Shown: positions 7,570 through 17,121 of the stretch, piece by piece
How positions within the stretch are numbered: position 1 is the first letter of the stretch
How the letters are laid out: every line of letters starts with the position of its first letter
Assembly: GCA_041687455.1 (NCBI GenBank)
Contig: JAWLBY010000030.1
Span: 1 to 38,386, forward strand
From: JAWLBY01 sp041687455
GTDB lineage: Bacteria; Pseudomonadota; Gammaproteobacteria; Xanthomonadales; Xanthomonadaceae
Length of the DNA: 38,386 bases
Direction of reading: 5' to 3'
Notes under the pieces: generated by a model
Databases searched by the model: none
What the model was told of the DNA's origin: nothing
What the model saw: only the letters and a program-made list of their open reading frames with translations
Program-made: the position numbers and the translations under genes

Positions 7570-8163
7570 TCAGCCGCTGTCGCTGCCGAATTCGGGCAAG
7601 CGACGGACGATCCGGTCGAGTCGGGCATGCGAGTCACTGCATTGCAGCAATCCCTGCCGCTCGCTGGCCGTGAACGGCAACAGTTCGGCCAGCCGGTAAC
7701 CGACCCAGTCGGCTTGGTCGAAGCAGATCCGTGGCGGGTCGGCATGCGGGCCTCCGACCTGATCGAGCAGGTGTTCGAGCAACACCACCAGCAACGCGTG
7801 CTCGGGTCGCACCGGCTCGGTCGGCGACGTGGCCGGCTCGACCTCGCCAACGATCAGGCCGTTGTCACGGACCTTGGTGCGGCGAACATGGAAGCGCGCG
7901 CCGCCGGTGGCGCTGATCCCGAGCAGGCCGTTCGGCAACGTGTAGAAATCGGTGATTCGTGCCTCGGTGCCGATCGCGGCCGGCACCGCCGGTTCACCGG
8001 CGCCGGCACTGGCCAGGATCAGGCAGACGCCGAACGGACGCTGCTCGCGCGCGCACCAGCGGATCACGTCGGTGTAGCGCGGCTCGAAGACCCGCAAGCG
8101 CAGCAGGCCGCCCGGAAACAGCACCGAGTGCAGTGGAAACAGCGGCAGTTCGTCCGCGCGCAC
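7570..8163 (-). CDS. Lon N-terminal (LAN) domain protein
   Basis: Stand-alone protein resembling the substrate-binding N-terminal domain of Lon protease (COG2802), without ATPase or protease domains. The start L-P-L-F-P-L-H-S-V-L-F-P-G-G followed by L-R-V-F-E-P-R-Y is diagnostic, and F-G-V-C-L-I follows at the expected distance. The 197-residue length is normal. The only suitable start is GTG 8163; no ribosome binding site precedes it, but a TAGACT hexamer lies six bases upstream, suggesting leaderless translation. Part of that hexamer is supplied by the edge of the inverted-repeat element at 8173. The function of these proteins is not settled. Confidence 0.9.
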   Translation of the reverse strand: MRADELPLFPLHSVLFPGGLLRLRVFEPRYTDVIRWCAREQRPFGVCLILASAGAGEPAVPAAIGTEARITDFYTLPNGLLGISATGGARFHVRRTKVRDNGLIVGEVEPATSPTEPVRPEHALLVVLLEHLLDQVGGPHADPPRICFDQADWVGYRLAELLPFTASERQGLLQCSDSHARLDRIVRRLPEFGSDSG

Positions 8164-8169
8164 GGGTTC

Positions 8170-8175
8170 AGTCTA
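8170..8175 (-). promoter_or_regulatory. Putative -10 box for the LAN-domain gene
   Basis: TAGACT on the minus strand is separated from GTG 8163 by six bases. Its first three bases lie inside the terminal inverted repeat beginning at 8173. No good -35 sequence is visible. Confidence 0.35.
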
Positions 8176-8426
8176 GCCCGGATATTTCACGAGGTCGCGG
8201 AGAATCGCCACGGATTTCGCGGGGATTTGCTCACTGCGCCGGAAGAACCCGCGAGGTACACACTGGTCTGCCGCGATTCTCCGCTGGCGCGGCCCTCGCT
8301 TGTTCTTCGCGGCGATCGCTGCGTTGCTCCTCCCCCAGGGGCCTGCCACTCGGGGTCGTCGCGCCTTGCGCTCGCCGCAAAGCCCGGCGCGATCATCCGC
8401 ACCCCCTCATGAAATATCCGGGCTAG
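8173..8426. mobile_element. MITE-like element with 22-bp inverted ends
   Basis: The 22 bases at 8173-8194 and the inverse complement of 8405-8426 match at 21 of 22 positions; both ends start with the palindrome CTAG, which may be the duplicated target site. The interior has no convincing gene but holds a second exact 12-bp inverted repeat (8197-8208 with 8273-8284), so the left half can fold into a long hairpin. Size (254 bp), ends and lack of a transposase fit a miniature inverted-repeat element. It fills nearly the whole gap between the LAN gene and mpl. Confidence 0.6.
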
Positions 8427-8458
8427 CCTGCCGTGCGGGCGCCCGCCGGCGGCGACGA

Positions 8459-9817
8459 TCAGCGGGACGACAGCGCTGCCGCGAAGCGGCCCGGCGCGCC
8501 TTCGAAGCCGCCGTTCGACATGAACACGACCTGGTCACCGGGACGCACGCGCGCGGCCAGTGCGGCGAGCAGCGCGTCGACGCTCGGCAGCGCCTGGCCT
8601 TCGCCGCGCAGCGCGTCGATGACCCGCTGTGCATCCCAGGCCAGCTCCGGTCGCGCCAGGAACAGCACGACGTCGGCGTCGGCCAGCGACGGCGCCAACT
8701 GCGCGGCATGCGCGCCCATCCGCATCGAATTGCTGCGCGGTTCGAGCACCGCGACGACCCGCCCGCTGCCGGCATGGGCGCGGATCCCGGCCAGCGTCGT
8801 CGCGATCGCGGTCGGATGGTGCGCGAAGTCGTCGTAGACCCGGATGCCATCGTGCTCGGCCAGCAGTTCCAGCCGTCGGCGCGGCCCCTGGAATCCGGCC
8901 AGCGCCGGCAGCAGACCGGCCGCGTCGAATCCGGCCGCCTCGGCCGCCGCGAGCGCGGCCAGCGCGTTCATGACGCTGTGCCGGCCGAGCATCGACCATT
9001 CGACCCGACCGATCGGCACGCCGCGCCGCACCACCGTGAAGGCCGAGCCGTCCGCCGCCAGCTCGACCGCCCGCCAGTCGGCCTCGCCGTCGATCGCGAA
9101 GCGCTCGACCGGCGTCCAGCAGCCCATCGCCAGCACCTCGGCGAGCGCGGCGTCCTCGCCGTTGACGATCAGCCGGCCGCGTCGCGGCACGGTGCGCACC
9201 AGATGATGGAACTGGCGCTGGATCGCGGCCAGGTCCGGAAAGATGTCGGCGTGGTCGTACTCGAGGTTGTTCAGCACCGCGATGGTCGGCCGGTAATGGA
9301 CGAACTTCGAGCGCTTGTCGAAGAACGCGGTGTCGTACTCGTCGGCCTCGACGACGAAACTCGCGCCGCCGCCGATGCGTGCCGAGACGCCGAAATTCTG
9401 CGGTACGCCGCCGATCAGGAATCCCGGCTCGCCGCCGGCCGACTCGACCAACCAGGCCAGCAGCGAACTCGTGGTGGTCTTGCCGTGGGTGCCGGCGACC
9501 GCCAGCACGGTGCGCCCCGGCAGCACCCGTTCGGCCAGCCATTGCGCGCCGGACACGTAGCGCTCGCCGCTGTCGAGCAGCGCCTCGACCGCCGGGTTGC
9601 CGCGCGACAGCGCATTGCCGACCACGAACTCGTCGATCCCCGATGGCAGCGGCACGTCGTAGCCGCGGGTCAGTTCGATGCCGAGCGCTTCGAGCTGGGT
9701 CGACATCGGCGGATAGACGTTCTGGTCGGCACCACTGACCCGGTCGCCGCGTTCGCGCGCCAGCGCCGCGACGCCGCCCATGAAGGTGCCGCAGATGCCG
9801 AGGATATGCAGGTTCAT
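8459..9817 (-). CDS. mpl: UDP-MurNAc:tripeptide ligase Mpl
   Basis: Recycles cell-wall peptide by joining L-Ala-D-Glu-meso-Dap to UDP-MurNAc. The 452-residue length is close to known Mpl proteins. Mur-ligase features: N-terminal H-I-L-G-I-C-G-T-F-M-G-G, ATP loop G-T-H-G-K-T-T-T (109-116), E-A-D-E-Y-D-T-A-F-F-D-K-R-S-K-F, L-N-N-L-E-Y-D-H-A-D-I-F, D-D-F-A-H-H-P-T and L-E-P-R-S-N. The Y-D-T-A-F-F-D-K-R-S-K segment distinguishes Mpl from MurC. The start codon overlaps the upstream stop as TAATG, so translation is probably coupled to the membrane-protein gene. It is the last gene of the adk operon. Confidence 0.96.
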   Translation of the reverse strand: MNLHILGICGTFMGGVAALARERGDRVSGADQNVYPPMSTQLEALGIELTRGYDVPLPSGIDEFVVGNALSRGNPAVEALLDSGERYVSGAQWLAERVLPGRTVLAVAGTHGKTTTSSLLAWLVESAGGEPGFLIGGVPQNFGVSARIGGGASFVVEADEYDTAFFDKRSKFVHYRPTIAVLNNLEYDHADIFPDLAAIQRQFHHLVRTVPRRGRLIVNGEDAALAEVLAMGCWTPVERFAIDGEADWRAVELAADGSAFTVVRRGVPIGRVEWSMLGRHSVMNALAALAAAEAAGFDAAGLLPALAGFQGPRRRLELLAEHDGIRVYDDFAHHPTAIATTLAGIRAHAGSGRVVAVLEPRSNSMRMGAHAAQLAPSLADADVVLFLARPELAWDAQRVIDALRGEGQALPSVDALLAALAARVRPGDQVVFMSNGGFEGAPGRFAAALSSR

Positions 9818-10407
9818 TACGTTGCGGGTCCGGCAGGAACAGGGATGGCGGCGGCGACCGCGGACCGCTCCGGCCTCATGGCGACGGCACCGGCAGCAGC
9901 GCTGCGGAACAGGCCGAATTCGATCATGAACAACGCCAGCGCCAGCAGCAGGGCGGGAAACCGCGGCCAGTCGAGCGCATGCCGATAGATATGGCCTTCG
10001 ACCATCAACTTCCAGCCGAGCAGGAACAGGATCAGCCAGCCGAGCAGCAACTGGCCCGGCGCAGGGGTCGAGTCCGGCTCGATCGCCGGCTGCGCGCTGG
10101 CCAGCAATGCCAGCGGCAGGAACGCCAGCGTGAACAGCAGCGCGCTGCCGGACAACGCGGCCACGGTCTGGGTGAAGCGCGGACGCCGGTTCCGCAGCGT
10201 CAGCAGCAGCCACGGCCAGCCGAGCAGCAACGCCAGTGACAGCAGCAGTCGCGCGGCCGGCATCGGGATATCGAGCAGCGCGGTGTAGAGCAGTTCCGCC
10301 GCAAGCAGCGCGCCGACCAGCGTCAGCGTCAACTGCGACGAGTACGGCAGATCCTGCGGGCCGCGCCGCAGCAGGATCAGTTCGAACAGCGGACGCAGCA
10401 CGGACAT
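9817..10407 (-). CDS. Hypothetical inner-membrane protein
   Basis: Not assigned to a characterised family. The 196-residue product starts M-S-V-L-R-P-L-F-E-L-I-L-L-R-R-G-P-Q-D-L-P-Y and then has about four or five hydrophobic segments, near residues 27-50, 53-68, 83-105, 117-135 and 147-167, with a proline-rich loop near 110. The charge pattern fits an inner-membrane protein. ATG 10407 is preceded by GGAGG. It sits 18 bases after the adk stop and overlaps mpl by one base (TAATG), so it belongs to a three-gene unit. The context hints at an envelope role, but nothing in the sequence proves one. Confidence 0.8.
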   Translation of the reverse strand: MSVLRPLFELILLRRGPQDLPYSSQLTLTLVGALLAAELLYTALLDIPMPAARLLLSLALLLGWPWLLLTLRNRRPRFTQTVAALSGSALLFTLAFLPLALLASAQPAIEPDSTPAPGQLLLGWLILFLLGWKLMVEGHIYRHALDWPRFPALLLALALFMIEFGLFRSAAAGAVAMRPERSAVAAAIPVPAGPAT

Positions 10408-10425
10408 GCCGCCCTCCGCAGCGGA

Positions 10426-11007
10426 TCAGGCCTGGGCCGCTGCGCCGTCCCGGATCGCCGCCAGCACGCGTTGCGATACTTCGTCGAGGCTGCCGACGCC
10501 GTACACGCAGACCAGCTTGTTCTGGCCGCGGTAGAAGTCGATCACCGGGGCGGTCTGGTCGGAATAGACCCGCAACCGATTGCGCACCGCTTCCGGCGTG
10601 TCGTCGGAACGGCCTTCAGCCTGCGCCCGGCCGGCGAGCCGCTGGATCAGCAGTTCGGTGCCGACGTCGAGCTGTACCGCGAGGTCGACCGGCTGGCGGA
10701 TCCGGCCGAGCAGTTGGTCGAGCGCATTGGCCTGCGCCAGGTTGCGCGGATAGCCGTCGAGGATGAAGCCGCCGGCCACGTCGGACTGCGACAGGCGCTC
10801 TTCGAGCATGCCGAGCATCAGGTCGTCGGAGACCAGCTCGCCGCGCTCCATGACCTCCTTGGCCTTCTGTCCGAGCGGGGTACCGGCAGCGACGGCCGAG
10901 CGCAGCAGGTCGCCGGTCGAGATATGCGGCACACCCAGTTCGGTCTTCAGCCGGCTCGCCTGCGTGCCCTTGCCCGATCCGGGCGCTCCAAGAAGTACCA
11001 GTCGCAT
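10426..11007 (-). CDS. adk: Adenylate kinase (short form)
   Basis: Interconverts AMP and ATP with two ADP. The 193-residue product has the P-loop G-A-P-G-S-G-K-G-T-Q at 8-17, the AMP-binding region H-I-S-T-G-D-L-L-R, D-G-Y-P-R-N, and a C-terminal segment R-L-R-V-Y. The LID insertion between strands is replaced by a short loop (G-R-S-D-D-T-P-E-A-V), so this is the short form; no zinc cysteines are present. ATG 11007 matches the family N terminus (M-R-L-V-L-L-G); longer frames add unrelated sequence. It heads the adk/membrane protein/mpl unit and is divergent from pfp. Confidence 0.96.
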   Translation of the reverse strand: MRLVLLGAPGSGKGTQASRLKTELGVPHISTGDLLRSAVAAGTPLGQKAKEVMERGELVSDDLMLGMLEERLSQSDVAGGFILDGYPRNLAQANALDQLLGRIRQPVDLAVQLDVGTELLIQRLAGRAQAEGRSDDTPEAVRNRLRVYSDQTAPVIDFYRGQNKLVCVYGVGSLDEVSQRVLAAIRDGAAAQA

Positions 11008-11099
11008 GCGCTTGATCAACCCTGACAACGGAAAAGCAGTGGGCCTGCGTGGCCGACCAGGTATCCCGGCCACGGCTGAACGTTCGCATCGGAGTCGCG

Positions 11100-11128
11100 T
11101 TCAGGTCGCGGGGCGGATTCCGTACACT
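11100..11128 (+). promoter_or_regulatory. Putative pfp promoter
   Basis: TTCAGG at 11100-11105 and TACACT at 11123-11128 are spaced 17 bases apart, about 100 bases before the pfp start in the divergent adk-pfp region. Calling is by eye. Confidence 0.4.
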
Positions 11129-11230
11129 CGGCCCGGAAACGCAGTGCGGAAGCGGCACACGCTAACTGCAGGTCGGGGTCAAGTCAAACCGCGCCGCGGG
11201 CACCTGCCGGCGGCCCCAGGAGGCATCAGG

Positions 11231-12493
11231 ATGAGCCAGGGAAAGCTGCTGTACGCGCAGTCCGGCGGGGTCACCGCCGTCATCAACACGACCGCTGCGG
11301 CGGTGATCGAAACCGCCCGCCGCCACAAGGTCAAGGTGTATGCCGCGAAGAACGGCATCGTCGGCGCGCTGCGCGAGGAACTGATCGACACCAGCAAGGA
11401 GTCGATCGCGGCGATCCGCGGCCTTCGTTACACCCCCGGCGGGGCGTTCGGCTCCTGCCGCTTCAAGCTGAAATCGCTGGAGGCGGACCGTGACCGCTTC
11501 GCCCGGCTGATCGACGTGTTCCGCGCCCACGACATCCGCTGGTTCCTCTACAACGGCGGCAACGATTCCGCCGACACCGCGGCCAAGCTGTCGCAGATCA
11601 GCCGCGAGTTTGGTTACCCGCTGAGCTGCATCGGCGTGCCCAAGACGGTCGACAACGATCTGGCGCTGACCGACAACTGCCCCGGCTTCGGCTCGGTTGC
11701 CAAGTACACGGCGGTATCGGTGCTGGAGGCGAGTCTCGACGTCGCCTCGATGTCGGAGTCATCGACCAAGGTGTTCGTGATGGAGGTGATGGGTCGCCAT
11801 GCCGGCTGGATCGCCGCCGCCGCGGGCCTCGCCCAGCGCGGGCCGGACCAGGCGCCGCACCTGATCCTGTTCCCGGAAATCCCATTCGACGAGACCGGCT
11901 TCCTGGCGCGCGTCAAGGCAACCGTCGCCCGGGTCGGCTGGTGCACGGTGGTGGTTTCGGAAGGACTGAAACGGCCGGACGGCGGATTCGTCGCCGAGGC
12001 CGGCGGCAAGGATGCGTTCGGCCACTCGCAGCTCGGCGGGGTCGGCCCGGCGATCGCGGCGCTGGTCAAGGACCAGCTCGGACTGAAGGTGCACTGGGCG
12101 GTGCCGGACTACCTGCAGCGCTCGGCGCGGCACCTGGCGTCGGCGACCGACGACGCGCAGGCCTGGGCGGTCGGCGAGGCGGCGGTCGAATACGCGCTGG
12201 CCGGCCGCAATGCGGTGATGCCGATCATCCGCCGCAGCAGCGACGTGCCGTACCGCTGGAAGATCGAACCGGCACCACTGGCGAAGATCGCCAACCACGA
12301 GAAGAAGATGCCGAAGAGCTACATCCGTCGCGACGGCTATGGCATCACCGACGCCTGCCGCCGCTATCTCGACCCGCTGATCCGTGGCGAGGCGCCGCCG
12401 CCGTACGGCAAGGACGGCCTGCCGACCTACGTGACGCTGAAGAACGTCCTGGTCGCGCGGAAGCTGCCGGACTACGCGATCGTCGACCGCTGA
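11231..12493 (+). CDS. pfp: PPi-dependent 6-phosphofructokinase
   Basis: Phosphorylates fructose 6-phosphate, or runs in reverse, using pyrophosphate instead of ATP. The 420-residue product belongs to the phosphofructokinase family: Q-S-G-G-V-T-A-V-I-N near residue 10, G-G-N-D-S (109-113), P-K-T-V-D-N-D (137-143), M-E-V-M-G-R-H-A-G-W. The two positions that separate donors favour PPi: D112 where ATP enzymes have glycine in G-G-D-G-S, and K138 where they have glycine in the x-T-I-D-N-D motif. ATG 11231 has AGGAGG seven bases upstream; an upstream in-frame extension crosses the divergent adk start. The nearby H+-pyrophosphatase and soluble pyrophosphatase support PPi-based metabolism. Confidence 0.93.
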   Translation: MSQGKLLYAQSGGVTAVINTTAAAVIETARRHKVKVYAAKNGIVGALREELIDTSKESIAAIRGLRYTPGGAFGSCRFKLKSLEADRDRFARLIDVFRAHDIRWFLYNGGNDSADTAAKLSQISREFGYPLSCIGVPKTVDNDLALTDNCPGFGSVAKYTAVSVLEASLDVASMSESSTKVFVMEVMGRHAGWIAAAAGLAQRGPDQAPHLILFPEIPFDETGFLARVKATVARVGWCTVVVSEGLKRPDGGFVAEAGGKDAFGHSQLGGVGPAIAALVKDQLGLKVHWAVPDYLQRSARHLASATDDAQAWAVGEAAVEYALAGRNAVMPIIRRSSDVPYRWKIEPAPLAKIANHEKKMPKSYIRRDGYGITDACRRYLDPLIRGEAPPPYGKDGLPTYVTLKNVLVARKLPDYAIVDR

Positions 12494-12617
12494 GCCGCGG
12501 TCCCGTAGCCGGACGCCTGCGGCCGACAGTCGCGTCCCTGCGCCGTACCGGCGCCGGCGGCGACCGGCCGGCCCGGCGGCGGCCGTCAGCGGACACTACC
12601 TTCACAAAGTGCCGCGC

Positions 12618-12623
12618 TAGAAT
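12618..12623 (+). promoter_or_regulatory. Putative -10 box for the CsgG-like gene
   Basis: TAGAAT stands out in a GC-rich gap, 50 bases before ATG 12674. No clear -35 box at 16-18 bases. Suggests separate transcription from pfp. Confidence 0.35.
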
Positions 12624-12673
12624 GCCGGCAACCGGCGCCCGCCGGTCCATTAACGGGGAATCAGGAGCTAGCG

Positions 12674-13384
12674 ATGAACAAAGCGATCGTCGGCCTGTTG
12701 CTGGCCGCAGCGGCAGCGTTGCCGGGTCTGGCAGCCGCCGCAGAGAAACCGGTCCTCGGCGTGATCGAGTTCCGCAACGAAACCGGTGCGAGCTGGTTCC
12801 GTGGCGGCGTCGGCCGCGAGATGGCCGGCATGCTGACTAACGAACTGTCGGCGACCGGCGCGTTCCGGGTCGTCGAGCGCAGCAAGCTCGAGAACGTGCT
12901 CGAGGAACAGGACCTGGCCGCGTCCGGTCGCGTCCGCTCCGGCAGCGGCCCCCAGATCGGCAAGCTGACCGGCGCGCAGTATCTGGTCACCGGCACCGTG
13001 ACCTCCTATGAGGAAGGCAGCAAGAGCACCGGCGGCGGGCTGTCGTTCCGCGGCGTGTCGCTCGGAGGCAAGTCCAGCGAAGCCTATCTGGCGATCGACA
13101 TCCGCGTGGTCAACACCGAAACCGGTGAAGTCGACTTCGTCCGCACGGTCGAGGGCCGCAGCAAGAGCAGCGGCGTCAGCGTCGGCCTGTACAAGGGCGG
13201 CTTCGGCGGCAACCTGGCGCAGGAAAACAACACGCCGGCCGGCAAGGCGATCCGCGCCGCGCTGGTCGAGGTGACCGATTACCTCGAGTGCGCGATGGTC
13301 AAGCAGGACCGCTGCCTGCGCGAATACGACGCCAAGGAAGCCAAGCGGCGCGACAGCAGCCGCGGCGCGCTCAAGCTCGACTGA
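12674..13384 (+). CDS. CsgG/HfaB-like exported protein
   Basis: A 236-residue protein with a clear signal peptide (M-N-K then an alanine/leucine core ending near residue 22) and a CsgG-like domain: P-V-L-G-V-I-E-F-R-N-E-T, L-T-N-E-L-S-A-T-G-A-F-R-V-V-E-R-S-K-L-E-N-V-L-E-E-Q, G-A-Q-Y-L-V-T-G-T-V-T-S-Y-E-E, and I-D-I-R-V-V-N-T-E-T-G-E-V. CsgG proteins are outer-membrane lipoproteins that form secretion pores, but there is no lipobox cysteine here and no curli genes nearby, so a soluble periplasmic role is more likely. AGGAG precedes ATG 12674. It lies between pfp and hppA and ends at a strong terminator. Confidence 0.85.
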   Translation: MNKAIVGLLLAAAAALPGLAAAAEKPVLGVIEFRNETGASWFRGGVGREMAGMLTNELSATGAFRVVERSKLENVLEEQDLAASGRVRSGSGPQIGKLTGAQYLVTGTVTSYEEGSKSTGGGLSFRGVSLGGKSSEAYLAIDIRVVNTETGEVDFVRTVEGRSKSSGVSVGLYKGGFGGNLAQENNTPAGKAIRAALVEVTDYLECAMVKQDRCLREYDAKEAKRRDSSRGALKLD

Positions 13385-13427
13385 CCGGCCTCGCGACGGC
13401 GCCCGTCGCCGCCACCCGCAACAACAG

Positions 13428-13454
13428 ACCCGGCTTCGGCCGGGTTTGTTTTTT
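13428..13454 (+). terminator. Rho-independent terminator after the CsgG-like gene
   Basis: ACCCGGC-TTCG-GCCGGGT (13428-13445) is a perfect 7-bp stem with a UUCG-type tetraloop, followed by TTGTTTTTT. Textbook intrinsic terminator. Confidence 0.9.
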
Positions 13455-13475
13455 CTGCGGCCGGGGCATGCCGCC

Positions 13476-13503
13476 GTGACGGCGGGCGCGCTTCGCATAT
13501 ACT
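13476..13503 (+). promoter_or_regulatory. Putative hppA promoter
   Basis: GTGACG (13476-13481), a 16-base spacer, and TATACT (13498-13503), located between the preceding terminator and hppA. This would give a leader of roughly 44 bases carrying the GGAGGGG ribosome binding site. Confidence 0.5.
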
Positions 13504-13553
13504 CGGGCTCGCTTTGCCTTTAGCAACCGTTCATCCACGATTTGGAGGGGTTC

Positions 13554-15596
<2,043 letters not shown>

Positions 15597-15617
15597 GCCG
15601 CACCTTCCGAGGAACAC

Positions 15618-15652
15618 CGACAAGCCCCGCCGCGCGCGGGGCTTGTCGTTTC
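15618..15652 (+). terminator. Terminator after hppA
   Basis: Perfect 13-bp stem, 15618-15630 with 15636-15648, and a five-base loop, followed by a short TTT. It ends the hppA transcript and marks the left edge of the Fic/restriction patch. Confidence 0.85.
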
Positions 15653-15709
15653 GGCACCGATCGAAAGCCAACAGCAGGGCGGACAGCCGTGCCCGGGCCA
15701 CCGCATCTG

Positions 15710-15737
15710 CTACCAATGTCCTACCAATAGGAGTAGG
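15710..15737 (+). promoter_or_regulatory. Repeated boxes upstream of the Fic gene
   Basis: CTACCAAT occurs at 15710-15717 and 15721-15728, one helical turn apart, and CCTAC (15720-15724) pairs inversely with GTAGG (15733-15737). The surrounding sequence is clearly more AT-rich than its neighbours. It resembles an operator just before the Fic start at 15766; the regulator is unknown. Confidence 0.4.
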
Positions 15738-15765
15738 TTTTAGTAGCACTTTGGTGGAGACACAG

Positions 15766-17100
15766 ATGAAGCTACCTGTCCGTCCGCCTCCGTGGGAAGC
15801 CCTGCTGATTGCCAACCGGGCGCGACTGAACGAGATCGTGCGCCGCCGACTGGACGCCGATGTCGAGGGCGGATACGAGCATTGGGATCACTTGCGGCAC
15901 CTGACGCCGCCAGAAGGCCTGTCCGCCGAGCAGTGGTGGCTCGGAATCAAGCTCGCGCGTCGCGGGCTCGGCAAGGACCTGCCGCTGCGGCAGAAGGGCG
16001 GCGTACCGCTCACGGTAGCGCTGAGCGACAGCATCCAGCGTCGGCTGTTCGTGGTTGCGCGTGACGCCGCCGGCGCGTTGCAGGGCGCCTCGGCCGTCCC
16101 CGGCGATGCCATGCAGGACCACTACCTGATCAGGTCGCTGATGGAGGAGGCGATGACGTCGTCGCAGCTCGAAGGCGCTGTGACGACAACTCCGGTCGCC
16201 AAGGAAATGCTCCGCTCGGGTCGCGCCCCGCGGGACCACAGCGAGCAGATGATCTACAACAACTTTGTCGCGATGCGCGAGTTGAAGCGGTGGCGTGATC
16301 GACCGTTGACGCCGGACACGGTCTTCGAACTGCACCGCGTGCTGACCGACGGCACGCTGGACATTCCGGGTGCCGCCGGACGCTTTCGAAACGCCACGGA
16401 GGAGGTCGCCGTGCAGGACCCGCAGGGCCGCATCCTGCACCTGCCGCCACCGGCTCGCGAACTTCCCGAGCGCCTGCAGGCCTTGTGCGATTTCGCCAAC
16501 CGTACCGACCAGGACGAACCGTTCATCCATCCGGTGATGCGCGCGATCCTGCTGCATTTCATGATCGGCTACGACCACCCGTTCGTCGACGGCAACGGCC
16601 GCACGGCGCGCGCGCTGTTCTACTGGTCGATGCTGCGATCGGGGTTCTGGATGACGGAATACCTGTCGATCTCGAGCGTACTCAGGCGTGCGCCCGCGCA
16701 GTACGTCCGCGCCTACCTCCAAACCGAATCCGACGACGGCGACACCAGCTACTTCGTGGCACACCAGCTCGATGCATTGCTGAAGGCGATCGAAGGCGTC
16801 CACCGGTACATCGCGCGCAAGCAGCAGGCGCAGCTCGAGGCCGAAACCCTGCTGCGACCCGGCAGCGCACTGGCCCGACAGTTGAACCATCGCCAGCGCG
16901 CCCTGCTGCTGAACGCGCTGAAGCATCCGGGAAAAGCGTTCACGGTGGCCGGCCACCGCCAGGCGCACGACGTCGTGTACGAAACGGCACGCTCCGATCT
17001 GTTGCGCCTGGTGGCAACCGGCCTGTTGCGCCAACACAAGGAAGGCAAGGCGTTCGTGTTCTTCGCCGAGCCGGACCTCGCTGCCCGCTTGGGTCGCTGA
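15766..17100 (+). CDS. Fic domain protein (putative AMPylase)
   Basis: A 444-residue protein of the COG3177 Fic group, whose members transfer AMP or similar groups from nucleotides to target proteins. The active-site motif H-P-F-V-D-G-N-G-R (271-279) is complete, including catalytic H271. An inhibitory helix motif of the S-x-x-x-E-G type is present N-terminal to it (S132-S-Q-L-E136-G137), so the protein should be self-inhibited (class II). The final 80 residues look like a winged-helix DNA-binding domain (A-R-S-D-L-L-R-L-V-A-T-G-L-L), suggesting autoregulation. ATG 15766 follows GGAGACACAG. It converges with the restriction-modification gene, 21 bases between stops. No antitoxin-like partner is visible. 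Confidence 0.92.
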   Translation: MKLPVRPPPWEALLIANRARLNEIVRRRLDADVEGGYEHWDHLRHLTPPEGLSAEQWWLGIKLARRGLGKDLPLRQKGGVPLTVALSDSIQRRLFVVARDAAGALQGASAVPGDAMQDHYLIRSLMEEAMTSSQLEGAVTTTPVAKEMLRSGRAPRDHSEQMIYNNFVAMRELKRWRDRPLTPDTVFELHRVLTDGTLDIPGAAGRFRNATEEVAVQDPQGRILHLPPPARELPERLQALCDFANRTDQDEPFIHPVMRAILLHFMIGYDHPFVDGNGRTARALFYWSMLRSGFWMTEYLSISSVLRRAPAQYVRAYLQTESDDGDTSYFVAHQLDALLKAIEGVHRYIARKQQAQLEAETLLRPGSALARQLNHRQRALLLNALKHPGKAFTVAGHRQAHDVVYETARSDLLRLVATGLLRQHKEGKAFVFFAEPDLAARLGR

Positions 17101-17121
17101 CCGGTCGGCGGCGTTCGCCGC

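Noticed and set aside
8187..8402. Small minus-strand frame inside the MITE-like element
   Set aside because: It lies between the inverted repeats and shows no ribosome binding site or domain; probably chance.
10763..11230. N-terminal extension of the phosphofructokinase
   Set aside because: It overlaps adk antisense; ATG 11231 has AGGAGG and the family N terminus.
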